From contig RECP01000063.1 in NCBI GenBank assembly GCA_007693945.1, forward strand, positions 89,023-153,022: DNA of 64,000 nucleotides, in the 5' to 3' direction. A program made the translations under genes and the position numbers. A model generated the notes under the pieces. It did not search any database and had not been told where the DNA came from. It worked only from the letters and a program-made list of their open reading frames with translations. The DNA comes from Spirochaetaceae bacterium. Its GTDB lineage: Bacteria > Spirochaetota > Spirochaetia > DSM-27196 > PWMO01. Positions 63,601 to 64,000 of the stretch are shown here, piece by piece (the first letter of the stretch is position 1; each line of letters begins with the position of its first letter).

Positions 63601-64000
63601 TGCACGTAACGGGTTGCGTTTCCGGCACGGTCGATTACGACGTAGTTCAGGTCGACCGGGCCGTCGGGCAGCTGGTTGGTATCGAAGATGACGTACCAGT
63701 TCTTGTAGATGCCGTCGTCGGTCCAGCCTTCGACATAGCCGTTGCCGTCAAGATCGACCGTAACCTCGTTGTTGTTGATCACAATTCCCGATCCGCCGTC
63801 ATCGGCCGGAAACGGAACCGACTGCAGCAGACCGCCGGCAGTCATGTCGCGCACGGTGCGAGTTGTGCCGTTGAAAGCACCGCCGGTCAGACTGATGTAC
63901 TCGCCGTTACGGAAGAAATAGACCACTACGCGGTCTACGCCCTGTATGCTTCCCGAGCCGTCGCCCACGTCCCACGCGCGTCCCTGGATGAAGTAATTGG
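60642..64000 (-). CDS. Large exported beta-rich protein, N-terminus beyond the window
   Basis: The frame stays open to the right edge, so more than 1,119 residues are present and the start is missing. The region near the edge reads YFIQGRAWDVGDGSGSIQGVDRVVVYFF, typical of an Ig/cadherin-like domain, and continues with acidic loops like DLDGNGYVEG and DVDGDGVIGD that resemble calcium-binding loops. The C-terminal 450 residues have regular strands and repeated phrases (TLSNDSTVSGYLGIV, PNMVMVGDEPYFGYIQSG, VVVLGYYNPSISRFTVRF, PSMTLHSDDSLHVAAYDSGGANLSYIYMDA, VPWIAYYSISETG) that look like a beta-propeller with blades of about 50 residues. No enzymatic motif was found. The gene precedes two other envelope genes. 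Confidence 0.62.
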   Translation of the reverse strand, partial: NYFIQGRAWDVGDGSGSIQGVDRVVVYFFRNGEYISLTGGAFNGTTRTVRDMTAGGLLQSVPFPADDGGSGIVINNNEVTVDLDGNGYVEGWTDDGIYKNWYVIFDTNQLPDGPVDLNYVVIDRAGNATRYVQPLYIRNNAPQITGVVLGTDVDGDGVIGDIVSGESRLISANYATTNFTVRNNRLSFAIEAQSGNPPRRYSVGYVTAADPVAPDALLRGAVYTIQTPGDTNWTLVGAPGNSAGTTFVASGPGDGSGTATGYTLVEQNSVPLTDSELEIIDFSGIPDTMEPNGALFVVKVYDTTVSGGDEADQLADAVLIGMNIDNIDNVAPTITVSPFGRRYTVPLSNSDQDKVLVDVDRYSDNIATTGSGFSLQRHGYVQYAEHSVNGRPDLSGRVIFLGKTADNQRIARLTAQIAGFDPDGAGPLAAGDEFDIALWDSGGLVAAGGRTVADVAAGSSDWGFDVVEGSQAVTEANGHVLNWRFAWNTAAIENVAQLDVPVTFRVYDFGPGDGNDDQDTIDVDVVPYISRIETPQSNLGGLKATNIRASDGEYSIRSGAVAGFSDSFITVRGFNLNPIADGVRIAPETTPSGLDGVSLTGVPLSFNAPDAGFTTLTLSNDSTVSGYLGIVSGTPAAPVAAINNINDNSVDYNQEPDEFVRRNRLFTDDRFLRFFEVTDTGIANANYPNMVMVGDEPYFGYIQSGADFDLQVRRGFSGADNTPIVRTLAGDQMAMVRDDGGRYHMISVTNFGGGRMHYFFHEFATLYQGANGRDGGGNNGASQPYWAGFGGANTSFTAQAGNNAIDLDSTSHDPGAQLGRYQRPVIRTRGDSTTADGAAIYLAVFDSFSGELIFRNWRVGDDLTGGTADLYGSYRSTLADRTGTSGDATRRIVAAGGNASEYFDMVVRDDGVVVLGYYNPSISRFTVRFSATTDGGSTPQPIDGLNPAAPVLWSAPFVLPNEFVGWFPSMTLHSDDSLHVAAYDSGGANLSYIYMDAIDATSAEVVTVDNYGSVGYYNDLKIHDGVPWIAYYSISETGTRDSVKLARFNGTLPAITAGVDEHGFVTGDWTTITIPVASVPRGNQSQFLRVNLGFDTQGVPVVSHTGAGIEYVQPLAEN

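Noticed and set aside
1..64000. CRISPR arrays, tRNA or rRNA genes, insertion sequences, phage genes
   Set aside because: I saw no regularly spaced direct repeats with unique spacers, no cloverleaf with a CCA end, no ribosomal RNA signature and no transposase, integrase or capsid motif in either strand.

Overview
This is a visibly GC-rich, densely coded chromosomal window, probably from a free-living, possibly salt-adapted member of the Spirochaetota. That placement is inference. It rests on periplasmic binding proteins whose mature ends read AGTAEPD or GAGQPEPE, loose lipoboxes, a giant coiled-coil protein that recalls the 'longest protein' family of Leptospira, WG-repeat and MoxR/DUF58/transglutaminase genes, and a predicted glycine betaine importer. 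I saw no rRNA, tRNA, CRISPR array, insertion sequence or prophage.

Layout. 1-6.7 kb: the start of a glycine betaine ABC operon (leftward), a divergent uroporphyrinogen-decarboxylase-like protein, two alpha/beta hydrolases and a WG-repeat protein. 6.7-28.8 kb is the most unusual part. A leftward gene for a protein of about 2,690 residues, with a candidate Cys-His hydrolase domain at its C-terminus, faces a rightward seven-gene operon. That operon encodes a TPR protein, a TolC-like protein, a membrane-fusion protein, two Ig-like lipoproteins and two different RND pumps; five of its six junctions are overlaps or gaps of at most 2 nt. A TPR lipoprotein closes the block tail to tail. 28.9-36.4 kb: an MFS transporter with a broken or non-canonical N-terminus, then a leftward operon MoxR ATPase - DUF58 - transglutaminase - beta-propeller lipoprotein. 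36.4-39.6 kb: a cation/proton antiporter coupled to a PTS EIIA protein with an extra C-terminal domain, followed by decayed fragments of a metal-ion ABC transporter.

39.6-48.3 kb concerns amino-acid catabolism: a large glutamate dehydrogenase, a secreted nitroreductase-like protein, small NIPSNAP and GIY-YIG genes, and an XRE-cupin regulator facing threonine dehydrogenase, 2-amino-3-ketobutyrate CoA ligase and serine dehydratase. Together they would convert threonine and serine to glycine, acetyl-CoA, pyruvate and ammonia, and glutamate to 2-oxoglutarate. The divergent promoters there match the sigma-70 consensus hexamers on both strands and share a palindrome. 48.3-55.4 kb: an iron-type ABC importer (ATPase, fused permease, binding protein) beside a divergent RpiR/SIS regulator, a TIM-barrel isomerase and a HAD hydrolase. 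55.5-64 kb: a leftward set of large envelope proteins: a 1,360-residue Ig-like array ending in a putative outer-membrane barrel, an anchored periplasmic protein of unknown function, and a large exported protein cut by the window edge.

Start sites were moved from the longest ORF where a Shine-Dalgarno sequence, signal peptide or ATGA-type overlap favoured another codon. No database search was run; all family names come from motif recognition.
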